NCBI GenBank assembly: GCA_029224185.1 | Contig: JANZKI010000090.1 | Span: 62,001-126,000 of the forward strand | Direction of reading: 5' to 3' | Length of the DNA stretch: 64,000 nt | From: Karalla daura | Taxonomy: Eukaryota > Chordata > Actinopteri > Chaetodontiformes > Leiognathidae | Shown: positions 10,360-24,337 of the stretch, piece by piece | Position numbering within the stretch: position 1 is the stretch's first letter | Layout of the letters: every line of letters starts with the position of its first letter | Translations under genes and position numbers: made by a program | Notes under the pieces: generated by a model | Databases searched by the model: none | Told to the model about the DNA's origin: nothing | The model's input: the letters and a program-made list of their open reading frames with translations, nothing else

Positions 10360-12518
10360 ATTTGGGGTGTGAGCCGCCTCCGGGGTGGCCCACGCTCACT
10401 GGAAAAAGCAATCCCGAGGCCGGATTTGATCCTGGAGCTGAGATATTAAAGCTCGCCGAAAGTGAAAAAAACGACCACCCCGGACCTGTCGTTTTGGCCG
10501 AGATCCCGACCCCGAGCGAGCGAGCCTAAACCCACCATTTGGGGTGTGAGCCGCCTCCGGGGTGGCCCACGCTCACTGGAAAAAGCAATCCCGAGGCCGG
10601 ATTTGATCCTGGAGCTGAGATATTAAAGCTCGCCGAAAGTGAAAAAAACGACCACCCCGGACCTGTCGTTTTGGCCGAGATCCCGACCCCGAGCGAGCGA
10701 GCCCAAACCCACCATTTGGGGTGTGAGCCGCCTCCGGGGTGGCCCACGCTCACTGGAAAAAGCAATCCCGAGGCCGGATTTGATCCTGGAGCTGAGATAT
10801 TAAAGCTCGCCGAAAGTGAAAAAAACGACCACCCCGGACCTGTCGTTTTGGCCGAGATCCCGACCCCGAGCGAGCGAGCCTAAACCCACCATTTGGGGTG
10901 TGAGCCGCCTCCGGGGTGGCCCACGCTCACTGGAAAAAGCAATCCCGAGGCCGGATTTGATCCTGGAGCTGAGATATTAAAGCTCGCCGAAAGTGAAAAA
11001 AACGACCACCCCGGACCTGTCGTTTTGGCCGAGATCCCGACCCCGAGCGAGCGAGCCCAAACCCACCATTTGGGGTGTGAGCCGCCTCCGGGGTGGCCCA
11101 CGCTCACTGGAAAAAGCAATCCCGAGGCCGGATTTGATCCTGGAGCTGAGATATTAAAGCTCGCCGAAAGTGAAAAAAACGACCACCCCGGACCTGTCGT
11201 TTTGGCCGAGATCCCGACCCCGAGCGAGCGACGATTTGGGGTGTGAGCCGCCTCCGGGGTGGCCCACGCTCACTGGAAAAAGCAATCCCGAGGCCGGATT
11301 TGATCCTGGAGCTGAGATATTAAAGCTCGCCGAAAGTGAAAAAAACGACCACCCCGGACCTGTCGTTTTGGCCGAGATCCCGACCCCGAGCGAGCGAGCC
11401 CAAACCCACCATTTGGGGTGTGAGCCGCCTCCGGGGTGGCCCACGCTCACTGGAAAAAGCAATCCCGAGGCCGGATTTGATCCTGCAGCTGAGATATTAA
11501 AGCTCGCCGAAAGTGAAAAAAACGACCACCCCGGACCTGTCGTTTTGGCCGAGATCCCGACCCCGAGCGAGCGAGCCTAAACCCACCATTTGGGGTGTGA
11601 GCCGCCTCCGGGGTGGCCCACGCTCACTGGAAAAAGCAATCCCGAGGCCGGATTTGATCCTGGAGCTGAGATATTAACCCTCGCCGAAAGTGAAAAAAAC
11701 GACCACCCCGGACCTGTCGTTTTTGCCGAGATCCCGACCCCGAGCGAGCGACGATTTGGGGTGTGAGCCGCCTCCGGGGTGGCCCACGCTCACTGGAAAA
11801 AGCAATCCCGAGGCCGGATTTGATCCTGGAGCTGAGATATTAAAGCTCGCCGAAAGTGAAAAAAACGACCACCCCGGACCTGTCGTTTTGGCCGAGATCC
11901 CGACCCCGAGCGAGCGAGCCTAAACCCACCATTTGGGGTGTGAGCCGCCTCCGGGGTGGCCCACGCTCACTGGAAAAAGCAATCCCGAGGCCGGATTTGA
12001 TCCTGGAGCTGAGATATTAACCCTCGCCGAAAGTGAAAAAAACGACCACCCCGGACCTGTCGTTTTTGCCGAGATCCCGACCCCGAGCGAGCGACGATTT
12101 GGGGTGTGAGCCGCCTCCGGGGTGGCCCACGCTCACTGGAAAAAGCAATCCCGAGGCCGGATTTGATCCTGGAGCTGAGATATTAAAGCTCGCCGAAAGT
12201 GAAAAAAACGACCACCCCGGACCTGTCGTTTTGGCCGAGATCCCGACCCCGAGCGAGCGACGATTTGGGGTGTGAGCCGCCTCCGGGGTGGCCCACGCTC
12301 ACTGGAAAAAGCAATCCCGAGGCCGGATTTGATCCTGGAGCTGAGATATTAACCCTCGCCGAAAGTGAAAAAAACGACCACCCCGGACCTGTCGTTTTTG
12401 CCGAGATCCCGACCCCGAGCGAGCGACGATTTGGGGTGTGAGCCGCCTCCGGGGTGGCCCACGCTCACTGGAAAAAGCAATCCCGAGGCCGGATTTGATC
12501 CTGGAGCTGAGATATTAA
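10360..12518. repeat. Second copy of the 4883-7041 segment
   Basis: It begins with a short unit, then four long units in a row (10457-11164), and follows the same variant order as the left copy. After 12518 it carries TTAACCC where the left copy has TTAAAGC and the two part. Confidence 0.82.
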
Positions 12519-15500
12519 CCCTCGCCGAAAGTGAAAAAAACGACCACCCCGGACCTGTCGTTTTTGCCGAGATCCCGACCCCGAGCGAGCGACGATTTGG
12601 GGTGTGAGCCGCCTCCGGGGTGGCCCACGCTCACTGGAAAAAGCAATCCCGAGGCCGGATTTGATCCTGGAGCTGAGATATTAAAGCTCGCCGAAAGTGA
12701 AAAAAACGACCACCCCGGACCTGTCGTTTTGGCCGAGATCCCGACCCCGAGCGAGCGAGCCTAAACCCACCATTTGGGGTGTGAGCCGCCTCCGGGGTGG
12801 CCCACGCTCACTGGAAGAAGCAATCCCGAGGCCGGATTTGATCCTGGAGCTGAGATATTAACCCTCGCCGAAAGTGAAAAAAACGACCACCCCGGACCTG
12901 TCGTTTTTGCCAAGATCCCGACCCCGAGCGAGCGACGATTTGGGGTGTGAGCCGCCTCCGGGGTGGCCCACGCTCACTGGAAAAAGCAATCCCGAGGCCG
13001 GATTTGATCCTGGAGCTGAGATATTAAAGCTCGCCGAAAGTGAAAAAAACGACCACCCCGGACCTGTCGTTTTGGCCGAGATCCCGACCCCGAGCGAGCG
13101 AGCCCAAACCCACCATTTGGGGTGTGAGCCGCCTCCGGGGTGGCCCACGCTCACTGGAAAAAGCAATCCCGAGGCCGGATTTGATCCTGGAGCTGAGATA
13201 TTAAAGCTCGCCGAAAGTGAAAAAAACGACCACCCCGGACCTGTCGTTTTGGCCGAGATCCCGACCCCGAGCGAGCGACGATTTGGGGTGTGAGCCGCCT
13301 CCGGGGTGGCCCACGCTCACTGGAAAAAGCAATCCCGAGGCCGGATTTGATCTTGCAGCTGAGATATTAAAGCTCGCCGAAAGTGAAAAAAACGACCACC
13401 CCGGACCTGTCGTTTTGGCCGAGATCCCGACCCCGAGCGAGCGACGATTTGGGGTGTGAGCCGCCTCCGGGGTGGCCCACGCTCACTGGAAAAAGCAATC
13501 CCGAGGCCGGATTTGATCCTGGAGCTTAGATATTAACCCTCGCCGAAAGTGAAAAAAACGACCACCCCGGACCTGTCGTTTTTGCCGAGATCCCGACCCC
13601 GAGCGAGCGACGATTTGGGGTGTGAGCCGCCTCCGGGGTGGCCCACGCTCACTGGAAAAAGCAATCCCGAGGCCGGATTTGATCCTGGAGCTGAGATATT
13701 AACCCTCGCCGAAAGTGAAAAAAACGACCACCCCAGACCTGTCGTTTTGGCCGAGATCCCGACCCCGAGCGAGCGACGATTTGGGGTGTGAGCCGCCTCC
13801 GGGGTGGCCCACGCTCACTGGAAAAAGCAATCCCGAGGCCGGATTTGATCCTGGAGCTGAGATATTAAAGCTCGCCGAAAGTGAAAAAAACGACCACCCC
13901 GGACCTGTCGTTTTGGCCGAGATCCCGACCCCGAGCGAGCGAGCCCAAACCCACCATTTGGGGTGTGAGCCGCCTCCGGGGTGGCCCACGCTCACTGGAA
14001 AAAGCAATCCCGAGGCCGGATTTGATCCTGGAGCTGAGATATTAAAGCTCGCCGAAAGTGAAAAAAACGACCACCCCGGACCTGTCGTTTTGGCCGAGAT
14101 CCCGACCCCGAGCGAGCGAGCCTAAACCCACCATTTGGGGTGTGAGCCGCCTCCGGGGTGGCCCACGCTCACTGGAAAAAGCAATCCCGAGGCCGGATTT
14201 GATCCTGGAGCTGAGATATTAACCCTCGCCGAAAGTGAAAAAAACGACCACCCCGGACCTGTCGTTTTTGCCGAGATCCCGACCCCGAGCGAGCGACGAT
14301 TTGGGGTGTGAGCCGCCTCCGGGGTGGCCCACGCTCACTGGAAAAAGCAATCCCGAGGCCGGATTTGATCCTGGAGCTGAGATATTAAAGCTCGCCGAAA
14401 GTGAAAAAAACGACCACCCCGGACCTGTCGTTTTGGCCGAGATCCCGACCCCGAGCGAGCGAGCCCAAACCCACCATTTGGGGTGTGAGCCGCCTCCGGG
14501 GTGGCCCACGCTCACTGGAAAAAGCAATCCCGAGGCCGGATTTGATCCTGGAGCTGAGATATTAAAGCTCGCCGAAAGTGAAAAAAACGACCACCCCGGA
14601 CCTGTCGTTTTGGCCGAGATCCCGACCCCGAGCGAGCGACGATTTGGGGTGTGAGCCGCCTCCGGGGTGGCCCACGCTCACTGGAAAAAGCAATCCCGAG
14701 GCCGGATTTGATCTTGCAGCTGAGATATTAAAGCTCGCCGAAAGTGAAAAAAACGACCACCCCGGACCTGTCGTTTTGGCCGAGATCCCGACCCCGAGCG
14801 AGCGACGATTTGGGGTGTGAGCCGCCTCCGGGGTGGCCCACGCTCACTGGAAAAAGCAATCCCGAGGCCGGATTTGATCCTGGAGCTTAGATATTAACCC
14901 TCGCCGAAAGTGAAAAAAACGACCACCCCGGACCTGTCGTTTTTGCCGAGATCCCGACCCCGAGCGAGCGACGATTTGGGGTGTGAGCCGCCTCCGGGGT
15001 GGCCCACGCTCACTGGAAAAAGCAATCCCGAGGCCGGATTTGATCCTGGAGCTGAGATATTAACCCTCGCCGAAAGTGAAAAAAACGACCACCCCGGACC
15101 TGTCGTTTTGGCCGAGATCCCGACCCCGAGCGAGCGACGATTTGGGGTGTGAGCCGCCTCCGGGGTGGCCCACGCTCACTGGAAAAAGCAATCCCGAGGC
15201 CGGATTTGATCTTGCAGCTGAGATATTAAAGCTCGCCGAAAGTGAAAAAAACGACCACCCCGGACCTGTCGTTTTGGCCGAGATCCCGACCCCGAGCGAG
15301 CGACGATTTGGGGTGTGAGCCGCCTCCGGGGTGGCCCACGCTCACTGGAAAAAGCAATCCCGAGGCCGGATTTGATCCTGGAGCTGAGATATTAACCCTC
15401 GCCGAAAGTGAAAAAAACGACCACCCCGGACCTGTCGTTTTTGCCGAGATCCCGACCCCGAGCGAGCGACGATTTGGGGTGTGAGCCGCCTCCGGGGTGG

Positions 15501-16392
15501 CCCACGCTCACTGGAAAAAGCAATCCCGAGGCCGGATTTGATCCTGGAGCTGAGATATTAACCCTCGCCGAAAGTGAAAAAAACGACCACCCCGGACCTG
15601 TCGTTTTTGCCGAGATCCCGACCCCGAGCGAGCGACGATTTGGGGTGTGAGCCGCCTCCGGGGTGGCCCACGCTCACTGGAAAAAGCAATCCCGAGGCCG
15701 GATTTGATCCTGGAGCTGAGATATTAAAGCTCGCCGAAAGTGAAAAAAACGACCACCCCGGACCTGTCGTTTTGGCCGAGATCCCGACCCCGAGCGAGCG
15801 AGCCTAAACCCACCATTTGGGGTGTGAGCCGCCTCCGGGGTGGCCCACGCTCACTGGAAAAAGCAATCCCGAGGCCGGATTTGATCCTGGAGCTGAGATA
15901 TTAACCCTCGCCGAAAGTGAAAAAAACGACCACCCCGGACCTGTCGTTTTTGCCGAGATCCCGACCCCGAGCGAGCGACGATTTGGGGTGTGAGCCGCCT
16001 CCGGGGTGGCCCACGCTCACTGGAAAAAGCAATCCCGAGGCCGGATTTGATCCTGGAGCTGAGATATTAAAGCTCGCCGAAAGTGAAAAAAACGACCACC
16101 CCGGACCTGTCGTTTTGGCCGAGATCCCGACCCCGAGCGAGCGACGATTTGGGGTGTGAGCCGCCTCCGGGGTGGCCCACGCTCACTGGAAAAAGCAATC
16201 CCGAGGCCGGATTTGATCCTGGAGCTGAGATATTAACCCTCGCCGAAAGTGAAAAAAACGACCACCCCGGACCTGTCGTTTTTGCCGAGATCCCGACCCC
16301 GAGCGAGCGACGATTTGGGGTGTGAGCCGCCTCCGGGGTGGCCCACGCTCACTGGAAAAAGCAATCCCGAGGCCGGATTTGATCCTGGAGCT
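12173..16392. repeat. 4.2-kb segment copied 7,259 bp to the right (copy 1)
   Basis: It matches 19432-23651 in unit length order and in all diagnostic variants I followed, including CCCCAGACC at 13735 and 20994 and GAGCTTAG at about 13527 and 20786. The offset equals 43 units, 11 of them long. The left part is also shared with 7548-8896, so at least three related copies exist. Confidence 0.82.
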
Positions 16393-19300
16393 TAGATATT
16401 AACCCTCGCCGAAAGTGAAAAAAACGACCACCCCGGACCTGTCGTTTTTGCCGAGATCCCGACCCCGAGCGAGCGACGATTTGGGGTGTGAGCCGCCTCC
16501 GGGGTGGCCCACGCTCACTGGAAAAAGCAATCCCGAGGCCGGATTTGATCCTGGAGCTGAGATATTAACCCTCGCCGAAAGTGAAAAAAACGACCACCCC
16601 GGACCTGTCGTTTTGGCCGAGATCCCGACCCCGAGCGAGCGACGATTTGGGGTGTGAGCCGCCTCCGGGGTGGCCCACGCTCACTGGAAAAAGCAATCCC
16701 GAGGCCGGATTTGATCTTGCAGCTGAGATATTAAAGCTCGCCGAAAGTGAAAAAAACGACCACCCCGGACCTGTCGTTTTGGCCGAGATCCCGACCCCGA
16801 GCGAGCGACGATTTGGGGTGTGAGCCGCCTCCGGGGTGGCCCACGCTCACTGGAAAAAGCAATCCCGAGGCCGGATTTGATCCTGGAGCTGAGATATTAA
16901 CCCTCGCCGAAAGTGAAAAAAACGACCACCCCGGACCTGTCGTTTTTGCCGAGATCCCGACCCCGAGCGAGCGACGATTTGGGGTGTGAGCCGCCTCCGG
17001 GGTGGCCCACGCTCACTGGAAAAAGCAATCCCGAGGCCGGATTTGATCCTGGAGCTGAGATATTAACCCTCGCCGAAAGTGAAAAAAACGACCACCCCGG
17101 ACCTGTCGTTTTTGCCGAGATCCCGACCCCGAGCGAGCGACGATTTGGGGTGTGAGCCGCCTCCGGGGTGGCCCACGCTCACTGGAAAAAGCAATCCCGA
17201 GGCCGGATTTGATCCTGGAGCTGAGATATTAAAGCTCGCCGAAAGTGAAAAAAACGACCACCCCGGACCTGTCGTTTTGGCCGAGATCCCGACCCCGAGC
17301 GAGCGAGCCCAAACCCACCATTTGGGGTGTGAGCCGCCTCCGGGGTGGCCCACGCTCACTGGAAAAAGCAATCCCGAGGCCGGATTTGATCCTGGAGCTG
17401 AGATATTAAAGCTCGCCGAAAGTGAAAAAAACGACCACCCCGGACCTGTCGTTTTGGCCGAGATCCCGACCCCGAGCGAGCGACGATTTGGGGTGTGAGC
17501 CGCCTCCGGGGTGGCCCACGCTCACTGGAAAAAGCAATCCCGAGGCCGGATTTGATCTTGCAGCTGAGATATTAAAGCTCGCCGAAAGTGAAAAAAACGA
17601 CCACCCCGGACCTGTCGTTTTGGCCGAGATCCCGACCCCGAGCGAGCGACGATTTGGGGTGTGAGCCGCCTCTGGGGTGGCCCACGCTCACTGGAAAAAG
17701 CAATCCCGAGGCCGGATTTGATCCTGGAGCTGAGATATTAAAGCTCACCGAAAGTGAAAAAAACGACCACCCCGGACCTGTCGTTTTGGCCGAGATCCCG
17801 ACCCCGAGCGAGCGACGATTTGGGGTGTGAGCCGCCTCCGGGGTGGCCCACGCTCACTGGAAAAAGCAATCCCGAGGCCGGATTTGATCCTGGAGCTGAG
17901 ATATTAAAGCTCGCCGAAAGTGAAAAAAACGACCACCCCGGACCTGTCGTTTTGGCCAAGATCCCGACCCCGAGCGAGCGAGCCTAAACCCACCATTTGG
18001 GGTGTGAGCCGCCTCCGGGGTGGCCCACGCTCACTGGAAAAAGCAATCCCGAGGCCGGATTTGATCCTGGAGCTGAGATATTAACCCTCGCCGAAAGTGA
18101 AAAAAACGACCACCCCGGACCTGTCGTTTTTGCCGAGATCCCGACCCCGAGCGAGCGACGATTTGGGGTGTGAGCCGCCTCCGGGGTGGCCCACGCTCAC
18201 TGGAAAAAGCAATCCCGAGGCCGGATTTGATCCTGGAGCTGAGATATTAAAGCTCGCCGAAAGTGAAAAAAACGACCACCCCGGACCTGTCGTTTTGGCC
18301 GAGATCCCGACCCCGAGCGAGCGAGCCTAAACCCACCATTTGGGGTGTGAGCCGCCTCCGGGGTGGCCCACGCTCACTGGAAAAAGCAATCCCGAGGCCG
18401 GATTTGATCCTGGAGCTGAGATATTAACCCTCGCCGAAAGTGAAAAAAACGACCACCCCGGACCTGTCGTTTTTGCCGAGATCCCGACCCCGAGCGAGCG
18501 ACGATTTGGGGTGTGAGCCGCCTCCGGGGTGGCCCACGCTCACTGGAAAAAGCAATCCCGAGGCCGGATTTGATCCTGGAGCTGAGATATTAAAGCTCGC
18601 CGAAAGTGAAAAAAACGACCACCCCGGACCTGTCGTTTTGGCCGAGATCCCGACCCCGAGCGAGCGACGATTTGGGGTGTGAGCCGCCTCCGGGGTGGCC
18701 CACGCTCACTGGAAAAAGCAATCCCGAGGCCGGATTTGATCCTGGAGCTGAGATATTAACCCTCGCCGAAAGTGAAAAAAACGACCACCCCGGACCTGTC
18801 GTTTTTGCCGAGATCCCGACCCCGAGCGAGCGACGATTTGGGGTGTGAGCCGCCTCCGGGGTGGCCCACGCTCACTGGAAAAAGCAATCCCGAGGCCGGA
18901 TTTGATCCTGGAGCTGAGATATTAAAGCTCGCCGAAAGTGAAAAAAACGACCACCCCGGACCTGTCGTTTTGGCCGAGATCCCGACCCCGAGCGAGCGAG
19001 CCTAAACCCACCATTTGGGGTGTGAGCCGCCTCCGGGGTGGCCCACGCTCACTGGAAAAAGCAATCCCGAGGCCGGATTTGATCCTGGAGCTGAGATATT
19101 AACCCTCGCCGAAAGTGAAAAAAACGACCACCCCGGACCTGTCGTTTTTGCCGAGATCCCGACCCCGAGCGAGCGACGATTTGGGGTGTGAGCCGCCTCC
19201 GGGGTGGCCCACGCTCACTGGAAAAAGCAATCCCGAGGCCGGATTTGATCCTGGAGCTGAGATATTAAAGCTCGCCGAAAGTGAAAAAAACGACCACCCC

Positions 19301-20993
19301 GGACCTGTCGTTTTGGCCGAGATCCCGACCCCGAGCGAGCGAGCCCAAACCCACCATTTGGGGTGTGAGCCGCCTCCGGGGTGGCCCACGCTCACTGGAA
19401 AAAGCAATCCCGAGGCCGGATTTGATCTTGCAGCTGAGATATTAAAGCTCGCCGAAAGTGAAAAAAACGACCACCCCGGACCTGTCGTTTTGGCCGAGAT
19501 CCCGACCCCGAGCGAGCGACGATTTGGGGTGTGAGCCGCCTCCGGGGTGGCCCACGCTCACTGGAAAAAGCAATCCCGAGGCCGGATTTGATCCTGGAGC
19601 TGAGATATTAACCCTCGCCGAAAGTGAAAAAAACGACCACCCCGGACCTGTCGTTTTTGCCGAGATCCCGACCCCGAGCGAGCGACGATTTGGGGTGTGA
19701 GCCGCCTCCGGGGTGGCCCACGCTCACTGGAAAAAGCAATCCCGAGGCCGGATTTGATCCTGGAGCTGAGATATTAACCCTCGCCGAAAGTGAAAAAAAC
19801 GACCACCCCGGACCTGTCGTTTTTGCCGAGATCCCGACCCCGAGCGAGCGACGATTTGGGGTGTGAGCCGCCTCCGGGGTGGCCCACGCTCACTGGAAAA
19901 AGCAATCCCGAGGCCGGATTTGATCCTGGAGCTGAGATATTAAAGCTCGCCGAAAGTGAAAAAAACGACCACCCCGGACCTGTCGTTTTGGCCGAGATCC
20001 CGACCCCGAGCGAGCGAGCCTAAACCCACCATTTGGGGTGTGAGCCGCCTCCGGGGTGGCCCACGCTCACTGGAAAAAGCAATCCCGAGGCCGGATTTGA
20101 TCCTGGAGCTGAGATATTAACCCTCGCCGAAAGTGAAAAAAACGACCACCCCGGACCTGTCGTTTTTGCCAAGATCCCGACCCCGAGCGAGCGACGATTT
20201 GGGGTGTGAGCCGCCTCCGGGGTGGCCCACGCTCACTGGAAAAAGCAATCCCGAGGCCGGATTTGATCCTGGAGCTGAGATATTAAAGCTCGCCGAAAGT
20301 GAAAAAAACGACCACCCCGGACCTGTCGTTTTGGCCGAGATCCCGACCCCGAGCGAGCGAGCCCAAACCCACCATTTGGGGTGTGAGCCGCCTCCGGGGT
20401 GGCCCACGCTCACTGGAAAAAGCAATCCCGAGGCCGGATTTGATCCTGGAGCTGAGATATTAAAGCTCGCCGAAAGTGAAAAAAACGACCACCCCGGACC
20501 TGTCGTTTTGGCCGAGATCCCGACCCCGAGCGAGCGACGATTTGGGGTGTGAGCCGCCTCCGGGGTGGCCCACGCTCACTGGAAAAAGCAATCCCGAGGC
20601 CGGATTTGATCTTGCAGCTGAGATATTAAAGCTCGCCGAAAGTGAAAAAAACGACCACCCCGGACCTGTCGTTTTGGCCGAGATCCCGACCCCGAGCGAG
20701 CGACGATTTGGGGTGTGAGCCGCCTCCGGGGTGGCCCACGCTCACTGGAAAAAGCAATCCCGAGGCCGGATTTGATCCTGGAGCTTAGATATTAACCCTC
20801 GCCGAAAGTGAAAAAAACGACCACCCCGGACCTGTCGTTTTTGCCGAGATCCCGACCCCGAGCGAGCGACGATTTGGGGTGTGAGCCGCCTCCGGGGTGG
20901 CCCACGCTCACTGGAAAAAGCAATCCCGAGGCCGGATTTGATCCTGGAGCTGAGATATTAACCCTCGCCGAAAGTGAAAAAAACGACCACCCC
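16284..20993. repeat. 4.7-kb segment copied 15,027 bp to the right (copy 1)
   Basis: It matches 31311-36020. Shared rare changes are CTCTGGGG at 17673 and 32700, CTCACC at 17747 and 32774, GGCCAAG at 17958 and 32985, and GCCAAG at 20171 and 35198. The offset equals 66 short plus 23 long units. Its right part overlaps the 7,259-bp copy, so the two events are nested. Confidence 0.85.
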
Positions 20994-23651
20994 AGACCTG
21001 TCGTTTTGGCCGAGATCCCGACCCCGAGCGAGCGACGATTTGGGGTGTGAGCCGCCTCCGGGGTGGCCCACGCTCACTGGAAAAAGCAATCCCGAGGCCG
21101 GATTTGATCCTGGAGCTGAGATATTAAAGCTCGCCGAAAGTGAAAAAAACGACCACCCCGGACCTGTCGTTTTGGCCGAGATCCCGACCCCGAGCGAGCG
21201 AGCCCAAACCCACCATTTGGGGTGTGAGCCGCCTCCGGGGTGGCCCACGCTCACTGGAAAAAGCAATCCCGAGGCCGGATTTGATCCTGGAGCTGAGATA
21301 TTAAAGCTCGCCGAAAGTGAAAAAAACGACCACCCCGGACCTGTCGTTTTGGCCGAGATCCCGACCCCGAGCGAGCGAGCCTAAACCCACCATTTGGGGT
21401 GTGAGCCGCCTCCGGGGTGGCCCACGCTCACTGGAAAAAGCAATCCCGAGGCCGGATTTGATCCTGGAGCTGAGATATTAACCCTCGCCGAAAGTGAAAA
21501 AAACGACCACCCCGGACCTGTCGTTTTTGCCGAGATCCCGACCCCGAGCGAGCGACGATTTGGGGTGTGAGCCGCCTCCGGGGTGGCCCACGCTCACTGG
21601 AAAAAGCAATCCCGAGGCCGGATTTGATCCTGGAGCTGAGATATTAAAGCTCGCCGAAAGTGAAAAAAACGACCACCCCGGACCTGTCGTTTTGGCCGAG
21701 ATCCCGACCCCGAGCGAGCGAGCCCAAACCCACCATTTGGGGTGTGAGCCGCCTCCGGGGTGGCCCACGCTCACTGGAAAAAGCAATCCCGAGGCCGGAT
21801 TTGATCCTGGAGCTGAGATATTAAAGCTCGCCGAAAGTGAAAAAAACGACCACCCCGGACCTGTCGTTTTGGCCGAGATCCCGACCCCGAGCGAGCGACG
21901 ATTTGGGGTGTGAGCCGCCTCCGGGGTGGCCCACGCTCACTGGAAAAAGCAATCCCGAGGCCGGATTTGATCTTGCAGCTGAGATATTAAAGCTCGCCGA
22001 AAGTGAAAAAAACGACCACCCCGGACCTGTCGTTTTGGCCGAGATCCCGACCCCGAGCGAGCGACGATTTGGGGTGTGAGCCGCCTCCGGGGTGGCCCAC
22101 GCTCACTGGAAAAAGCAATCCCGAGGCCGGATTTGATCCTGGAGCTTAGATATTAACCCTCGCCGAAAGTGAAAAAAACGACCACCCCGGACCTGTCGTT
22201 TTTGCCGAGATCCCGACCCCGAGCGAGCGACGATTTGGGGTGTGAGCCGCCTCCGGGGTGGCCCACGCTCACTGGAAAAAGCAATCCCGAGGCCGGATTT
22301 GATCCTGGAGCTGAGATATTAACCCTCGCCGAAAGTGAAAAAAACGACCACCCCGGACCTGTCGTTTTGGCCGAGATCCCGACCCCGAGCGAGCGACGAT
22401 TTGGGGTGTGAGCCGCCTCCGGGGTGGCCCACGCTCACTGGAAAAAGCAATCCCGAGGCCGGATTTGATCTTGCAGCTGAGATATTAAAGCTCGCCGAAA
22501 GTGAAAAAAACGACCACCCCGGACCTGTCGTTTTGGCCGAGATCCCGACCCCGAGCGAGCGACGATTTGGGGTGTGAGCCGCCTCCGGGGTGGCCCACGC
22601 TCACTGGAAAAAGCAATCCCGAGGCCGGATTTGATCCTGGAGCTGAGATATTAACCCTCGCCGAAAGTGAAAAAAACGACCACCCCGGACCTGTCGTTTT
22701 TGCCGAGATCCCGACCCCGAGCGAGCGACGATTTGGGGTGTGAGCCGCCTCCGGGGTGGCCCACGCTCACTGGAAAAAGCAATCCCGAGGCCGGATTTGA
22801 TCCTGGAGCTGAGATATTAACCCTCGCCGAAAGTGAAAAAAACGACCACCCCGGACCTGTCGTTTTTGCCGAGATCCCGACCCCGAGCGAGCGACGATTT
22901 GGGGTGTGAGCCGCCTCCGGGGTGGCCCACGCTCACTGGAAAAAGCAATCCCGAGGCCGGATTTGATCCTGGAGCTGAGATATTAAAGCTCGCCGAAAGT
23001 GAAAAAAACGACCACCCCGGACCTGTCGTTTTGGCCGAGATCCCGACCCCGAGCGAGCGAGCCTAAACCCACCATTTGGGGTGTGAGCCGCCTCCGGGGT
23101 GGCCCACGCTCACTGGAAAAAGCAATCCCGAGGCCGGATTTGATCCTGGAGCTGAGATATTAACCCTCGCCGAAAGTGAAAAAAACGACCACCCCGGACC
23201 TGTCGTTTTTGCCGAGATCCCGACCCCGAGCGAGCGACGATTTGGGGTGTGAGCCGCCTCCGGGGTGGCCCACGCTCACTGGAAAAAGCAATCCCGAGGC
23301 CGGATTTGATCCTGGAGCTGAGATATTAAAGCTCGCCGAAAGTGAAAAAAACGACCACCCCGGACCTGTCGTTTTGGCCGAGATCCCGACCCCGAGCGAG
23401 CGACGATTTGGGGTGTGAGCCGCCTCCGGGGTGGCCCACGCTCACTGGAAAAAGCAATCCCGAGGCCGGATTTGATCCTGGAGCTGAGATATTAACCCTC
23501 GCCGAAAGTGAAAAAAACGACCACCCCGGACCTGTCGTTTTTGCCGAGATCCCGACCCCGAGCGAGCGACGATTTGGGGTGTGAGCCGCCTCCGGGGTGG
23601 CCCACGCTCACTGGAAAAAGCAATCCCGAGGCCGGATTTGATCCTGGAGCT
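19432..23651. repeat. Second copy of the 12173-16392 segment
   Basis: It runs in the same order to 23651, after which it keeps CTGAG where the left copy changes to CTTAG (16393). The segment 19432-20993 belongs to both this pair and the 15,027-bp pair. Confidence 0.82.
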
Positions 23652-24337
23652 GAGATATTAAAGCTCGCCGAAAGTGAAAAAAACGACCACCCCGGACCTG
23701 TCGTTTTGGCCGAGATCCCGACCCCGAGCGAGCGAGCCTAAACCCACCATTTGGGGTGTGAGCCGCCTCCGGGGTGGCCCACGCTCACTGGAAAAAGCAA
23801 TCCCGAGGCCGGATTTGATCCTGGAGCTGAGATATTAACCCTCGCCGAAAGTGAAAAAAACGACCACCCCGGACCTGTCGTTTTTGCCGAGATCCCGACC
23901 CCGAGCGAGCGACGATTTGGGGTGTGAGCCGCCTCCGGGGTGGCCCACGCTCACTGGAAAAAGCAATCCCGAGGCCGGATTTGATCCTGGAGCTGAGATA
24001 TTAAAGCTCGCCGAAAGTGAAAAAAACGACCACCCCGGACCTGTCGTTTTGGCCGAGATCCCGACCCCGAGCGAGCGAGCCCAAACCCACCATTTGGGGT
24101 GTGAGCCGCCTCCGGGGTGGCCCACGCTCACTGGAAAAAGCAATCCCGAGGCCGGATTTGATCTTGCAGCTGAGATATTAAAGCTCGCCGAAAGTGAAAA
24201 AAACGACCACCCCGGACCTGTCGTTTTGGCCGAGATCCCGACCCCGAGCGAGCGACGATTTGGGGTGTGAGCCGCCTCCGGGGTGGCCCACGCTCACTGG
24301 AAAAAGCAATCCCGAGGCCGGATTTGATCCTGGAGCT
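21392..24337. repeat. 2.9-kb segment copied 5,057 bp to the right (copy 1)
   Basis: It matches 26449-29394 in unit order. The match starts just after a long/short difference and ends at a CTTAG versus CTGAG difference at 24338. Between the copies, displacements of 2,191 bp (22.2-24.0 kb against 24.4-26.2 kb) and 2,866 bp (24.4-26.4 kb against 27.2-29.3 kb) also align, and the two sum to 5,057. Confidence 0.75.
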
